Positions 34,929-44,689 of a stretch of 64,000 bases of DNA are shown piece after piece. The DNA is from Laguncularia racemosa (taxonomy: Eukaryota > Streptophyta > Magnoliopsida > Myrtales > Combretaceae), in contig JBBMOL010000135.1 of NCBI GenBank assembly GCA_037954665.1, forward strand, positions 625,001 to 689,000. The letters are read 5' to 3'. The position numbers and the translations under genes are program-made. The stretch's first letter is position 1. Each line of letters begins with the position of its first letter. Below the pieces are notes generated by a model. It was not told the DNA's origin. It saw nothing but the letters and a program-made list of their open reading frames with translations, and ran no database searches.

Positions 34929-35135
34929 GGGCGTGTATGTGCAAGGCACGGCCGTGTAAAAAATTCCAAGATTGCACAGAATCATACATGGCTAGATACA
35001 CGGTTAAAAGGCACGGCCGTGTATGGAGACAAGCAAATCCATAGAAAGATACACGAACAGAAGTACACGGTCGTGTATGTGACCGGAATGTGCACAGAAA
35101 AGTACACGGCCGTGTATCCCTTGCCGGCCAGCTTG
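34929..35135 (+). repeat. ACACGGCCGTGT palindrome block in LTR Y
   Basis: Copies or near-copies of cacggccgtgta lie at about 34947, 35012, 35070 (cacggtcgtgta) and 35103 (perfect palindrome tacacggccgtgta). They are spaced about 60 bases apart with short conserved spacers such as atccatagaaagatacac. The block is 80-280 bases upstream of the TATA box. The 3' LTR (about 41075-41275) and Z hold the same block. Confidence 0.83.
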
Positions 35136-35211
35136 TTTTGTTTTCGTGTTTTTACGCAACTTATCTAAGCTACGTCGTTTTGGACTTGTTTTTCACGAAT
35201 TGTAACCCTAG

Positions 35212-35219
35212 TATAAAAG
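35212..35219 (+). promoter_or_regulatory. TATA box of LTR Y
   Basis: TATAAAAG, followed 25-35 bases later by the likely start region (gtttagaacaactaag). The 3' LTR has the same box near 41362. Confidence 0.68.
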
Positions 35220-35521
35220 CTCCTAGGGTTTAGAACAACTAAGAATTTACATCTTTGAACATTAAACACTTTTGAGAGGCACCTCTCTTGGTTCTTCAAG
35301 AACTAAATCGAACTTATCGGATTGATTTCCGTGGCGTTCATCCGACTTATCAATCGGTCTTTTATCCGATTGTGGCGTCTTCATTTTTATACCAAGGTTC
35401 TTGTCTCGCTTATAGACAATGGGTCGCGGTTTCCACTTTAGGTGTTTGGGCGTCTTAGGCAACGAATTTCCGAATGTATTGGTTTGGGTTTCGTCACGGG
35501 TTGGCGTGGTTCGTATCAGTT

Positions 35522-35533
35522 TGGTATCAGAGC
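35522..35533 (+). other. Primer-binding site of element Y
   Basis: TGGTATCAGAGC, exact match to the complement of plant initiator tRNA-Met 3' end, four bases after the LTR. Confidence 0.9.
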
Positions 35534-36028
35534 TTAGGTTTGTCAAAACATCAAGTTCGTTGAGGAAGGTAATATCAAAAACCCTAACTCCAATCGTTCA
35601 TATCAATTATCGTATTCAATTTCGTAGTATTGATTGGCTTTTGATAGTGTAATATCGACTAGGCGATTGTTACCAAAAAAAAAAGAAGAGTAAAAATCAC
35701 GACAAAAAAAAAAGAAGAGAAAAGAAAAGAAAGACAAGAAAAACGTGATCAAGAGAAACAACCAAGACAAAAAAAAAATTGGATAGAAAAATAGAGGAAA
35801 ATTTACGAACCCTAGAGTTGTTTTGAATTCTACGGAAGGGGATTGGTGTAGTTCGGGTTAGTTCCAAGAGAATTGAGAAGAGGAGTTGGCGAGTTGATAT
35901 CATCGTTGTTTGTGAGAATACACGAGTGACTGTGTGATATCATCATTTGAGCGAAACACGTAAGGGAGTGTATCGTGAGGTTTAATTATATATATATTTG
36001 TGTTAGTACTAATATCTTTTGCAGGAAC

Positions 36029-37430
36029 AATGTCGAGACAACATTCTCCTGAAGGTGAGAGGGGAAGCTTTGATGCTAGGCTAGTAATTGAGGCATTGAG
36101 GGGTGAGATGAAGAGGATGTTCCAAGAGGGAATGGAACAAATTCATTAGACGGTAGAGTAAAGACTAGAGCAATCCACAAACGTATTCCAAGGGCGTAAG
36201 AGGGAGAGTCGTTCTAAGAGAGTACTGAGGGGTGGAGATGAAATGTCGGATGATGACTTTGATGAGCCTTCTTGATACGAACCATGCCAACTCATGACGA
36301 AACCCAATACCAATACGTTCGGAATTCATTGCCTAAGACGCCCAAACACCTAAAGTGGAAACCGCGACCCATTGTCTATAAGCGAGACAAGAACCTTGGT
36401 ATAAAATGAAGACGTCACAATCAGGATGAAAGACCGATTGATAAGTCGGGATGAACGCCACGGAAATTAATCCGATAAGTTCGATTTAGTTCTTGAAGAA
36501 CCAAGAGAGGTGCCTCTCAAAAGTGTTTAAGGTTCAAAGATGTATATTCTATGTTATGTCTATTCTAAACCCTAGGAGCTTTTATACTAGGGTTACAATT
36601 CATGAAAATACAAGCCCAAAACGACTTAGCTTAGATAAGTTGCGTAAAAATAACACAAGACAGAACAATAAAGGCCGGCGGTGTAGCCATGAAGGCTAGA
36701 AGTGTTGGATTGAAGGCCGGCGGCCTTGAGCCGGCCTTGAAGAGATACATGGCCGTGTACTTCTAGACATGTATCTTTCTGTGGATTTGCTTGACTCCAT
36801 ACACGGTCGTGCCTTTTAACCGTGTATCTAGCCATGTATGATTCTGTGCAATCTTGGAATTCCTACACGGCCGTGCCAGGAACATACACGCCCTCTTCAA
36901 CCCGTGTCCAGTGTAACTTGTATAAAAGCAAGGGTCTTCCCATAGTTGTTCCAATCCGTTCCAACTTCATGATTGCTCCAATTCTTTCCGGCTTCATGGA
37001 CAACCTTTATCAACCCGTTAAGTGCTTCCTTAAATCGTTTCACTTGATTTCTCGTGATCGGTCCAGGTGACACTTCAAGAGGATCCACATTTCTTCTTCC
37101 GGCTTGGCTCTCATCATGGATCTCATCACTTTTGTCGGGAGTTATAGAGGATATAGTGGTCGGAATAAAGGAACTAGGGATTGGGAAGATAGAGGAGATA
37201 GGAATAGAGAGGATGATCAATTAAGTAGCATAAAGATAAAAATTCCACCTTTCCAAGGGAAGAATGATCCCGAGGCGTACTTAGAGTGGGAGAAAAAGGT
37301 GGAGATGGTGTTTGATTGTCATGACTATAGTGGGAGAAAGAAAGTAAAACTTGCTGCCATTGAGTTTTCGGATTATGCTATAGTGTGGTGGGATCAACTA
37401 ATGTTGAATAGGAGAAGGAGTGGCGAGCAA
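36029..37430 (+). pseudogene. Element Y gag N-terminus, first copy (split by Z)
   Basis: ATG 36029 starts MSRQHSPEGERGSFDARLVIEALRG-type text, broken by TAG and TAA after EQIH. Z interrupts it at 36273. The reading resumes at 37129 with SYRGYSGRNKGTRDWEDRGDRN, KIPPFQGKNDPEAYLEWEKKVEM, YAIVWWDQLMLNRRR, ending at the duplication joint. It is a duplicated, inactivated gag head. Confidence 0.8.
36273..37128 (-). mobile_element. Z: solo LTR in first gag copy of Y
   Basis: 856 bp, minus orientation, the same LTR family as Y but with an added GGCCGGC stretch (about 36672-36737) beside the CACGGCCGTG block. Flanks are CTTCT (36268-36272) and CTTTT (37129-37133), one mismatch. Copy two of the Y duplication shows the empty site CCTTCTGTCAGG at 37941-37952, which proves insertion and border positions. 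No internal region, so a solo LTR. Confidence 0.92.
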
Positions 37431-37703
37431 CAACCAAGACAAAAAAAAAATTCGGATAGAAAAATAAAGGAAAATTTACGAACCTTAGAGTTGTTTTGAA
37501 TTCTACAAAAGGAAATTGGTGTAGTTCGGGTTAGTTCCAAGAGAATTGAGTAGAGGAAATTGGCGAGTTGATATCATCATTATTTGTGAGAATACACGAG
37601 TGACTGTGTGATATCATCATTTGAGTGAAACACGTAAGGGAGTGTATCGTGAGGTTTAATTATATATATATCTGTGTTAGTACTAATCTTTTCTGTAAGA
37701 ACA

Positions 37704-38261
37704 ATGTCGAGGCAACATTCTCCGGAAGGTGAGAAGGGAAGGTTTGATGCTAGATTAGTAATTGAGGCATTGAGGGGTGAAATGAAGAGGATGTTCCAAG
37801 AGGGAATGGAACAAATTCATGAGACGGTAGAGCAAAGATTAGAGCAATCCATAAATGTATTCCAAGGGCGTAAGAAGGAGAGTCGTTATAGGAGAGTACC
37901 GAGGGGTGGAGATGAAATGTTGGATGATGACTTTGATGAGCCTTCTGTCAGGAGTTATTGAGGATATAGTGGTCGGAATAGAGGAGCTAGGGATTGGGAA
38001 GATAGAGGAGATAGGAATAGAGAGGATGATCAATTAAGTAGCATAAAGATGAAGATTCCTCCTTTCTAAGGGAAGAATGATCCCGAGGCATACTTAGAAT
38101 GGGATAAAAAGGTGGAGATGGTGTTTGAATGTCATAACTATAGTGGGAGAAAGAAAGTAAAACTTGCTGCCATTGAGTTTTCGGATTATGCTATAGTGTG
38201 GTGGGATCAATTAATGTTGAATAGAAGAAGGAATGGCGAGCCACTTATTGAGTCTTAGGAA
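37704..38261 (+). pseudogene. Element Y gag N-terminus, second copy
   Basis: ATG at 37704 (MSRQHSPEGEKGRFDARLVIEALRGEMKRM) is open to a TGA near 37959 after SVRSY. Past it the gag text continues in the same order (KMKIPPF, KNDPEAYLEWDKKVEM, SDYAIVWWDQLMLNRRRNGE) with stops, joining the long frame at 38262. It is the copy that leads into the rest of gag. Confidence 0.8.
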
Positions 38262-39461
38262 GTGATGAAAAGAGTGATGAAGAAGCGGTTTGTGCCTGCG
38301 TATTACTATCGTGAATTGCACAACAAGTTGCAAACTCTGAGGCAGGGAAGCCGAAGTGTAGATGAGTATTTCAAGGAGATGGAAGTCACTATGATTAGGG
38401 CAAATGTAGAGGAGGATAGAGAGGCTACAATGGCTAGGTTTCTTGCTGGGTTGAATAGAGAAATCCGAAATGTCGTTGAATTGCAGCATTATGTAGAATT
38501 GGAGGATATGGTTCACATGGCTATAAAGGTTGAGAACCAGCACAAGAGAAAAGGTAGTAGTAATGCACGGTTTCCACAGGGTAATGGTTCATCCACTTGG
38601 AAGACCAACCAATGGAAGAAAGAAGAAAAGCCTTTACCCACTAAACCAAAAGGGGAGATGAGGCAAGTGGGTTCTACTTCTAGTAATCAAGGTAACCCTG
38701 ATTCTTCTACTTCTAGAAATCGTGACATTAGATGTTTTAAATGCCAAGGTAGAGGCCATATTGCTAGTCAATGTCCAAATAGGCATGTGATGATTTTGCG
38801 GGATGATGGTGAGTATGAGACTGAGGGGGATAGAGAGGAAGATGATATGCCTCAATTAGAGGATGCTAGTGATGATGAGGAGCCTGCAATAGGGAGGTTA
38901 GTGGCAGTAGTGAAGCGAGCTTTGAATGTGCAGGTGAAGGAAGAAGAGGAGGTGCAAAGAGAGAATATATTTCATACTAGATGCTATCTAGGAGATCACA
39001 TCTGTAGTTTGATCATTGATGGAGGGAGTTGCACCAATGTAGTGAGTAACTTTATTGTTGAGAGGCTGGGGCTCAAAACTGTTAGACACCCTAGTCCATA
39101 TAAATTGCAGTGGTTAAATGATAGTGGAGAGACTAAGGTGAGTAAGCAAGCATTGATTGGTTTTCGCTTTGGAAGGTATGGGGATGAGGTGTTATGTGAT
39201 GTAGTGCCAATGCAAGCATGTCATGTGTTATTGGGGAGGCCATGGCAATTTGATAGGAAGGTTGTTCATGATGGCTTTTCTAACAAGTATACGCTTGTTC
39301 ACCATGGGAAAAGCTTTAATCTTAAACCTTTAACACCTAAGCAAGTGTATGAGGACCAGTTGCTGCTACAACAGTCTTTTGCAAAACATAAGGTGAGTGA
39401 AAAGCAGAGTGAGAGTGAGAGAGCAAAAGACAATGAGAAGGAAAAGGAATATAAGAGTTAA
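38262..39461 (+). CDS. Element Y gag-protease
   Basis: An undamaged 399-codon frame; its real N-terminus lies upstream in damaged frames. Residues 1-90 are the gag core (MKKRFVPAYYYRELHNKL, DEYFKEMEV, LNREIRNVVELQHY). Residues 158-171 form a zinc knuckle, C158-x2-C161-x4-H166-x4-C171, for RNA packaging. An acidic spacer (185-208) follows. The aspartic protease site is IIDGGSCTNVV at 251-261, with LLGRPWQFDRK and HDGFSNKY after it. The end is charged (KQSESERAKDNEKEKE). The knuckle and active site are intact, so this segment could still be functional in trans if expressed. Confidence 0.88.
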   Translation: MMKRVMKKRFVPAYYYRELHNKLQTLRQGSRSVDEYFKEMEVTMIRANVEEDREATMARFLAGLNREIRNVVELQHYVELEDMVHMAIKVENQHKRKGSSNARFPQGNGSSTWKTNQWKKEEKPLPTKPKGEMRQVGSTSSNQGNPDSSTSRNRDIRCFKCQGRGHIASQCPNRHVMILRDDGEYETEGDREEDDMPQLEDASDDEEPAIGRLVAVVKRALNVQVKEEEEVQRENIFHTRCYLGDHICSLIIDGGSCTNVVSNFIVERLGLKTVRHPSPYKLQWLNDSGETKVSKQALIGFRFGRYGDEVLCDVVPMQACHVLLGRPWQFDRKVVHDGFSNKYTLVHHGKSFNLKPLTPKQVYEDQLLLQQSFAKHKVSEKQSESERAKDNEKEKEYKS

Positions 39462-39527
39462 GATCAAAAGGAAAAGGAGAGGAAGGTTGGAAAGACTGTG
39501 AGAGGCTAAGTTGAAGGGGAATCAACT

Positions 39528-40208
39528 TTGGTGGTGAGTGAAAAGGAGAGGGCAGCCTTGCAAAAGGAGAGTTGTGTGGCAAGAGCGAGTGTAGTAAGGA
39601 GAGTGTTAGTGATGAGGCAACCTATGTTGTTTCTGGTTTTTAAAGAAACATGTTTGACTACTAACGAATTATCTAATGCTTTGCCTAGTGTGGTTGTGTC
39701 TCTTGTGCAGGATTTTGAAAATGTCTTTCCGAAGGAACTCCAAAGGCAGGTAGATGAGTTAATGGAGAAGGGATATGTAAGAGAAGGCATGAGTCTATGT
39801 GCAGTGCCTGTGATTTTGGTGCCTAAGAAGGATGGGACATGGAGAATGTGTGTTGACTGCCGCGCCATCAACAACCTTACGGTAAAGTATCGTCATCCCA
39901 TTTCTTGTTTAGATGACTTCTTAGATTGGTTATATGAGTATAGTGTCATTCTTCGTGAGCCATGGATAAACATTTCCATAGGTTTTGTGTTAGGATTATT
40001 TAGGCCTAGGCATGGTCGAGATTCTAATTTTGTGGTTGTGGATAGGATTCTTAAAACGGTTCATTTCATTCCTTGTCATAAAACTGATGATGCTATACAC
40101 ATTGTTGATTTGTTCTTTAGAAAGGTAGTACATCCCAATGGTATACCTAGAAGCATTGTTAGTGATCGAGATGAGAAATTTTTTAGTCATTTTTGGAGAG
40201 TATTGTAG
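39528..40208 (+). pseudogene. Element Y RT N-terminal fragment fused to integrase core
   Basis: One open frame of 226 codons. Residues 52-70 are the RT entry (VVVSLVQDFENVFPKEL). A second gap follows, since the PLRGI-H region kept in element T (56690) is missing. Residues 71-130 give RQVDELMEKGYV, VPVILVPKKDGTWRMCVDCRAIN. At about 132-143 it switches to integrase: PWINISIGFVLGL, VVVDRILKTVHFIPCHKTDD (Asp172), SIVSDRDEKF (Asp213). The polymerase boxes, RNase H and zinc region are deleted, in frame. The frame ends at a TAG where the family has Trp. Confidence 0.83.
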
Positions 40209-40831
40209 GAAAAGTTGGGAACTAAACGAATGTTTTCAACTATCTGTCACCCACAAATTGATGTGGATAATAGGACTTTAATTCAATTGTTAGGGGCAAT
40301 CATAGAGAAGAACATTAGGACTTGGAAGGATTGTCTACCATTTGTGGAGTTTGCATATAACAGGGCTTTATATAGCACTACTCATTGTTCACCATTTGAG
40401 ATTGTGTATGGTTTTAACCCATTGGTTCCTATTTATTTATTGCCATTGCCACTTAACAAGTTTGTGAGTTTTGATGCTAATTCTAAGGCATATTTCGTGA
40501 GAAAGCTACATGCACAGGTAAAGATTATGATTGCAAAACAAAATGCCAGGGTCGCTTCAAGGGTGAACAAGGATAGGAGACCCAAGATTTTTCAGCTTGG
40601 AGATTGGGTTTAGGTGCATTTTCGCAAGGAGAGTTTTCCATTGCAGAGGAGATCCAAGTTGAACCCTAGGGGAGACGGTCCATTTCCGATGCTTGAGAAA
40701 ATCAATGATAATGCCTACAAGAAAAATTTACCAGGTGACTATCCAGTAAGTGTCACATTTTATGTTACTGATCTGAGTCCATTTGATGCAGGCAATGATT
40801 TGAGGACAAATCCTTTTCAAGAGGAGGGGAA
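40209..40831 (+). pseudogene. Element Y integrase C-terminal half
   Basis: Continues after the stop at 40208: KLGTKRMFSTICHPQ, then IDVDNRT, where the catalytic Glu should lie within DGQTE; a short loss removes it. WKDCLPFVEFAYNRALYSTT, CSPFEIVYGFNPLVPI and FQLGDWV follow. A TAG at 40611 again replaces Trp before VHFRKESFP. The C-terminal domain is RGDGPFPMLEKINDNAYKKNLPGDY and DLSPFDAGNDLRTNPF, running in frame into the 3' LTR. DDE is incomplete, so integrase is inactive. Confidence 0.83.
40818..40831 (+). other. Polypurine tract of element Y
   Basis: CAAGAGGAGGGGAA directly before the 3' LTR start TGATGAAATC; identical to the tract of X. Confidence 0.85.
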
Positions 40832-41671
40832 TGATGAAATCCATGATGAGAGCCAAGCCAGAAGAAGAAATGTGGATCTTCTTGAAGTGCCGCCTAGACC
40901 GATCACAAGAAATCAAGCGAAACGATTCAAGGAAGCACTTAACGGGTTGATAAAGGTTATCCATGAAGCCGGAAAGGATTGGAGCAATCATGAAGTTGGA
41001 ACGGATTGGAACAACCATGGGAAGACCCTTGCTTTTATACAAGTCACACCGGACACGGGTTGAAGAGGGCGTGTATGTTCAAGGTACGGCCATGTAGGAA
41101 TTCCAAGATTGCACAGAATCATACACGGCTAGATACACAATTAAAAGGCACGGCCATGTATGGAGACAAGCAAATCCACAGAAAGATACATGACAAGAAG
41201 TACACGGTCGTGTATGTGACCGGAATGTGCATAGAAAAGTACACGGCCAAAGTACACGGCCGTGTATCCCCTGCCGACCAGCTTGTTCTGTTTTCGTGTT
41301 TTTACGCAACTTATCTAAGCTACGTCATTTTGGACTTGTTTTTCACGAATTGTAACTCTAGTATAAAAGCTCCTAAGGTTTAGAACAACTAAGAATATAC
41401 ATCTTTGAACATTAAACACTTTTGAGAGGCACCTCTCTTGGTTCTTTAAGAACTAAATCGAACTTATCGGATTGATTTCCGTGGCGTTCATCCCGACTTA
41501 TCAATCGGTCTTCCATCCCGATTGTGGCGTCTTCATTTTTATACCAAAGTTCTTGTCTCGCTTATAGACAATGGGTCGCGGTTTCCACTTTAGGTATTTG
41601 GGCGTCTTAGGCAACGAATTTCCGAGCGTATTGGTATTGGGTTTCGTCACGGGTTGGTGTGGTTTGTATCA
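40832..41671 (+). repeat. 3' LTR of element Y
   Basis: 840 bp pairing with 34694-35518. The pol frame continues into it for about 77 codons, ending near 41063. It has an extra cacggccaaagta unit in the palindrome block compared with the 5' LTR. Confidence 0.9.
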
Positions 41672-41689
41672 TTCTTAACCAACCTAATT

Positions 41690-41701
41690 GCTTTGATACC
41701 A
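41690..41701 (-). other. Primer-binding site of element X
   Basis: On the minus strand TGGTATCAAAGC, one base from the tRNA-Met(i) site, two bases after the 5' LTR of X. Confidence 0.83.
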
Positions 41702-41703
41702 AA

Positions 41704-42472
41704 TGATACGAACTCCGCCAACCTGTGCCAAAACTCGAGATCAATTTGAAACTCGATCAGTCGTCAATCAATCATGAATGAAGGAAAAAACCACAACCCG
41801 TTGCTTATAGAGAAGCAAGAACCTTGGTATGATGTTTACGCCACAATCAGGATGGACTACTGATTGATAAGTAATGTTACAAATGCTACAGAACGATTCC
41901 GATAAGTTTGAAATTCTTCAATAACAGAAGAAAAAAAAAGGTCTTTGATTTTTCAATTGTCAAAAAGTTGCTTAAAATGGAGTTCTAGTGGTTGTTTAAC
42001 CTTCCACGTAAAATACAACAAAAAGGTAATAAACCCTACTTGAATCGCCCAACTTTTTTCCTAAGTCGGCACTCAAAGTGGGCGACTTATATGTACATTA
42101 AGTCGGCGTATGAAGTAAGTCGGCCACTTAGGCCAGCGGCTTACTTTACTAGCCTACAAGGTAATTTCATGCTGGCAATTTAGGTTGCCGGCCTTTCTCC
42201 TCCATGTCGACAACTTTCCTTCTTCCATGCCGACAACTTTGATTCTTCAACAAAGCTCTTCAAATCGTCTTTGTTCTGGGACATCTTGGATTCCAATGAC
42301 TTCGCTTATTCTTGGTTCATTTTTGGATTAACACAAACGTTGCTCCTCATCTTGAATTTCTTTGGTTAGCACATTGAGTGCGTCCTTAAGTCGTTTAGCT
42401 CTAAGTTAGGTCGTAGGTCTAATTGGCATCTCAAGAGGATATGCTATCCATTTCCTAGCTCGATTGTCATCA
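41704..42472 (-). repeat. 5' LTR of element X
   Basis: 769 bp pairing with 29982-30731. TSD TAGAA follows at 42473. 42060-42230 holds repeated gtcggc / gccggc motifs, the same position as the block in the partner. Confidence 0.88.
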
Positions 42473-42804
42473 TAGAATTCATCTTCAAAATTATTATCTC
42501 TCCCTTCTTGTTGGGCTTGGTAATTTCCTACAATCTGCCTTCCTCTATTACTTCCTAATGCTCCTTCTCTATGTGCATTATTAATGGCTACTTGAGGTAG
42601 GGGTGCTTGCGGATTTGCCATTGGCTGTTGGGGAAGTGTTATTCGATCCACCCGCATAGCTAGATTAGCAACAATGGTGGTTAGATCTTATAATTACTCT
42701 TCTAAATTTCTCCTATCACTTACGGCATGGCATCCCTGACCTCCTCCTCCAACTTGACTGTTAGCTTCATCCCCAATTCCTCCATTTACACTATCATTCG
42801 ACAT
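42473..42804 (-). pseudogene. Element W gag, N-terminal part
   Basis: Starts at ATG 42804 (MSNDSVNGGIGDE, G-rich). After two stops (near 42690 and 42700) it continues MRVDRITLPQQPMANPQAPLPQ, LGSNRGRQIVGNYQAQQEG and FEDEFYDD. X is inserted here and gag resumes at 29981. The N-terminal region is Q/N/G-rich as in related gag proteins. Confidence 0.78.
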
Positions 42805-42837
42805 AATTTGTTGAATTACAATTTCAACACAATATTG

Positions 42838-43090
42838 CCAAATCACAATCACACAAACCATAACACAAACCCTATTCTCAACCTTTACTCAATCCTTAAA
42901 TCACAATCACACAAGCCACAACACAAACCCTAATCTCAACCTTCACTCAATACCCAAATCACAATCATACAAACCTTAATCTCAATCTTCGCTCAATCCC
43001 TAAATCACAATCACACAAACCATAGCACAAACTCTAATTCTTAACCTTTGCTCAATCCCTGAATCACAATCACATAGCCTATAGTACAAA
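42838..43090 (-). repeat. ~58-bp minisatellite in leader of W
   Basis: Five units, each with aaatcacaatcacac then acaaaccctaatctcaacc and ttcactcaat, beginning at about 42840, 42898, 42956, 43002 and 43061; the third unit is 12-13 bases shorter. They lie between primer site and gag start. Confidence 0.78.
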
Positions 43091-43263
43091 CCATGGTAAA
43101 AACCCAAATTTCAATTCACAATACTCAACTAATCATGGCACAAATCATGTAATAGTCCCATCTTTAATTCACAATCAAACAATTTAAGGTGCTCATGGCA
43201 TAAACCCTAATGTTTCATTTCCAAATCAAGCAATCCCACTTTACAACCCTTCTCTGAACCTTA

Positions 43264-43274
43264 CTTTGATACCA
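43264..43274 (-). other. Primer-binding site of element W
   Basis: On the minus strand TGGTATCAAAG, tRNA-Met(i) type with one change, five bases inside the 5' LTR end. Confidence 0.8.
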
Positions 43275-43279
43275 AATTA

Positions 43280-44003
43280 TGATGTGCCTAATCCCAATGA
43301 AGAATCAAGCAATTACAAACCTAACTAATGATTCGCAATAAATAATTCTAAAATCAAACAAATAACAATAACAAGATAAAGCCCTAAACCTTTACCAAAT
43401 ATAATGCACTAGCAAGAGGATAGTCTTAGCATGGTCTTGTTGATATGACTCACAACAATTTTGATGTTGTCACTCACCACAACCCAATGAATTGATTAGC
43501 GTTTTCAATGATAAGTGAATAGCTCCACTTGTGTATATTATCAAATGTCAAAAAGCTACCATATATTTTTATCCTAAGCGTATTTATACTAGTCTCTAAA
43601 AGATATAAACATTGGCCAAGAAAAACTGGTTTAAATAACCTATAAGCTACCTAGAAAGCCAATCAACCTAAATGGATACACCACCAACCTTTATGGCTGG
43701 CCTTCATTCTTGCACTGTTAGTTCTTTAAGGTAAGCCATCAACTTTAACAACATAAGATTCTAGCTTTTAAAGGCAGTGTTCCATGCTTGCTTTAAGTCA
43801 TTTAGTTTACTCGGTTATTGTCCCGAAACATTGAAAAATGTATCCAATTGAAGGTAAAACAATCATGTAAAAGGAGTGAAGAAACTAGGTGATTCTCTTT
43901 AGGTTCCATCTGATCAAGTAGAACTCTTAATGTAAGATTTTGTAGTCCTCTGGTTCTAGCTCAAGTAAGCAGTCCTGTAACTGAATTGACTTGATTCCCA
44001 TCA
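43280..44003 (-). repeat. 5' LTR of element W
   Basis: 724 bp, pairs with 27179-27901 with visible divergence (roughly 10% by eye, with small gaps). TATAAATA lies at 43581-43588 on the minus strand. Ends are TG…CA on the element strand. Confidence 0.83.
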
Positions 44004-44689
44004 TCTCCTCACCCCCATTCTTGTAAACTCTATACATACACATATTTTCTCTCAAATATAGTAATCTTAGTTCGGTTGTCACACTTCCTAGAGCTTTCTC
44101 TCTACAGATTAAGTACATTTTTTCTCTCTTTCATGCTATAAATCTGCAACAGTTACTATTCATGTTACTTATTAGGTTGTTTGATGATTCCGTTAGCATA
44201 AAGTAATAAAAATAGTATTTTTAGTAGTCTAATAGTAGTAACATGCTATAGGAAAGAAAAATCCTGTAGTTTTATATCAGATTTGTATGTTAAAGTGGAT
44301 TTTTTAGGGCCATTATGCTAATCTTTGCCTAGTTGACACATGGCATGATTTTCTAAGTTAATTTTCTTTTTCTATGTTCATGTTATTCAATGATTTTATG
44401 AAATGATCCTAATTAGTACATCAAATCCATATGTTGGAATGGAATTAATTTCTGCTTAGTTGACACATGACACGGGTTTCTAAGTTTTTTTATGTTTCGT
44501 GATTTTTCAACAAGTTCTTAACATGATGCTAATTAGTTATATTAAGAATAGTCTATTATTTATTAGATAAAGTATATTTTTATGTAGAAACCACGTCATT
44601 CAAATGTGCACAAAAGAAACTACACTTCAATGTAGCAGGTACAAGTTCATAGCAAGTAAGTCATATGAATGCCAAAGATATGCTTCTTT
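44004..44689 (+). other. Element B spacer before extra ORF
   Basis: No coding match; T/C-rich start, then AT-rich sequence with two similar parts (gttgacacatggcatgattttctaagtt near 44333 and gttgacacatgacacgggtttctaagtt near 44460). In Athila elements a spacer of this kind lies between pol and the extra ORF. Confidence 0.5.

Larger units (their letters stand above)
34694..35518 (+). repeat. 5' LTR of element Y
   Basis: 825 bp from TGATGAGATC to GTATCA, followed by a tRNA-Met(i) primer site. The first 230 bases stay open and encode PITRNQAKRFKEALNG, a pol tail also seen in the LTRs of S, T and W. U3 then has the palindromic CACGGCCGTG block, and the TATA box is at 35212. Confidence 0.9.
35759..38241 (+). 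repeat. 811-bp tandem duplication of leader and gag start in Y
   Basis: The unit beginning caaccaagac is present at 35759-37430 and again at 37431-38241. The first copy holds solo LTR Z and its TSD (861 bases); without them both copies are 811 bases. Each has leader, the ATG region MSRQHSPEGE, the IEALRGEMKRMFQEGMEQIHE segment and gag up to RRR-GE. The first carries extra stops (IH*TVE*R). The duplication also preserves the unoccupied Z target in copy two. Confidence 0.86.
34694..41671 (+). mobile_element. Element Y: gypsy element with fused RT-integrase
   Basis: Plus strand, 6,978 bp including Z. LTRs are 34694-35518 and 40832-41671 (a few percent different by eye); primer site 35522-35533; purine tract ending at 40831. 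Flanks TTCCT (34689-34693) and TTCTT (41672-41676) match at four of five bases. Leader and gag N-terminus are present twice in tandem; gag-protease is open for 399 codons. RT is reduced to about 50 residues and fused to integrase. Lineage is chromovirus-like, nearest CRM by integrase text; no chromodomain was seen. Confidence 0.88.
29982..42472 (-). mobile_element. Element X: gypsy element in W gag, RT deleted
   Basis: TSD TAGAA at 29977-29981 and 42473-42477, exact. LTRs are 29982-30731 and 41704-42472; primer site at 41690-41701; purine tract at 30732-30745. Internal sequence: gag from 34096, protease split by M2, then directly the C-terminal integrase segment. RT, RNase H and the integrase core are absent. 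Y (34694-41671) is inserted in the leader and M2 (31689-32915) at the gag-protease joint. Without these X is about 4.3 kb. Confidence 0.88.
27179..44003 (-). mobile_element. Element W: gypsy element, RT deleted, host of X
   Basis: Minus-strand chromovirus-like element. The 5' LTR is 43280-44003 with a tRNA-Met(i) primer site beside it; gag is from 42804, protease 28602-29093, an integrase C-terminal part and the 3' LTR 27179-27901. Excluding X its length is about 4.3 kb. RT, RNase H and the integrase core are missing: the protease linker joins integrase at about 28388 in frame. The flanks tcttt (27174-27178) and tctcc (44004-44008) agree at only three of five bases, so the TSD is unproven. 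X is inserted in gag. Confidence 0.8.

Noticed and set aside
44004..44689. Host promoter or gene start after element W
   Set aside because: No open frame with start context, and the sequence leads into the Athila extra ORF of element B.
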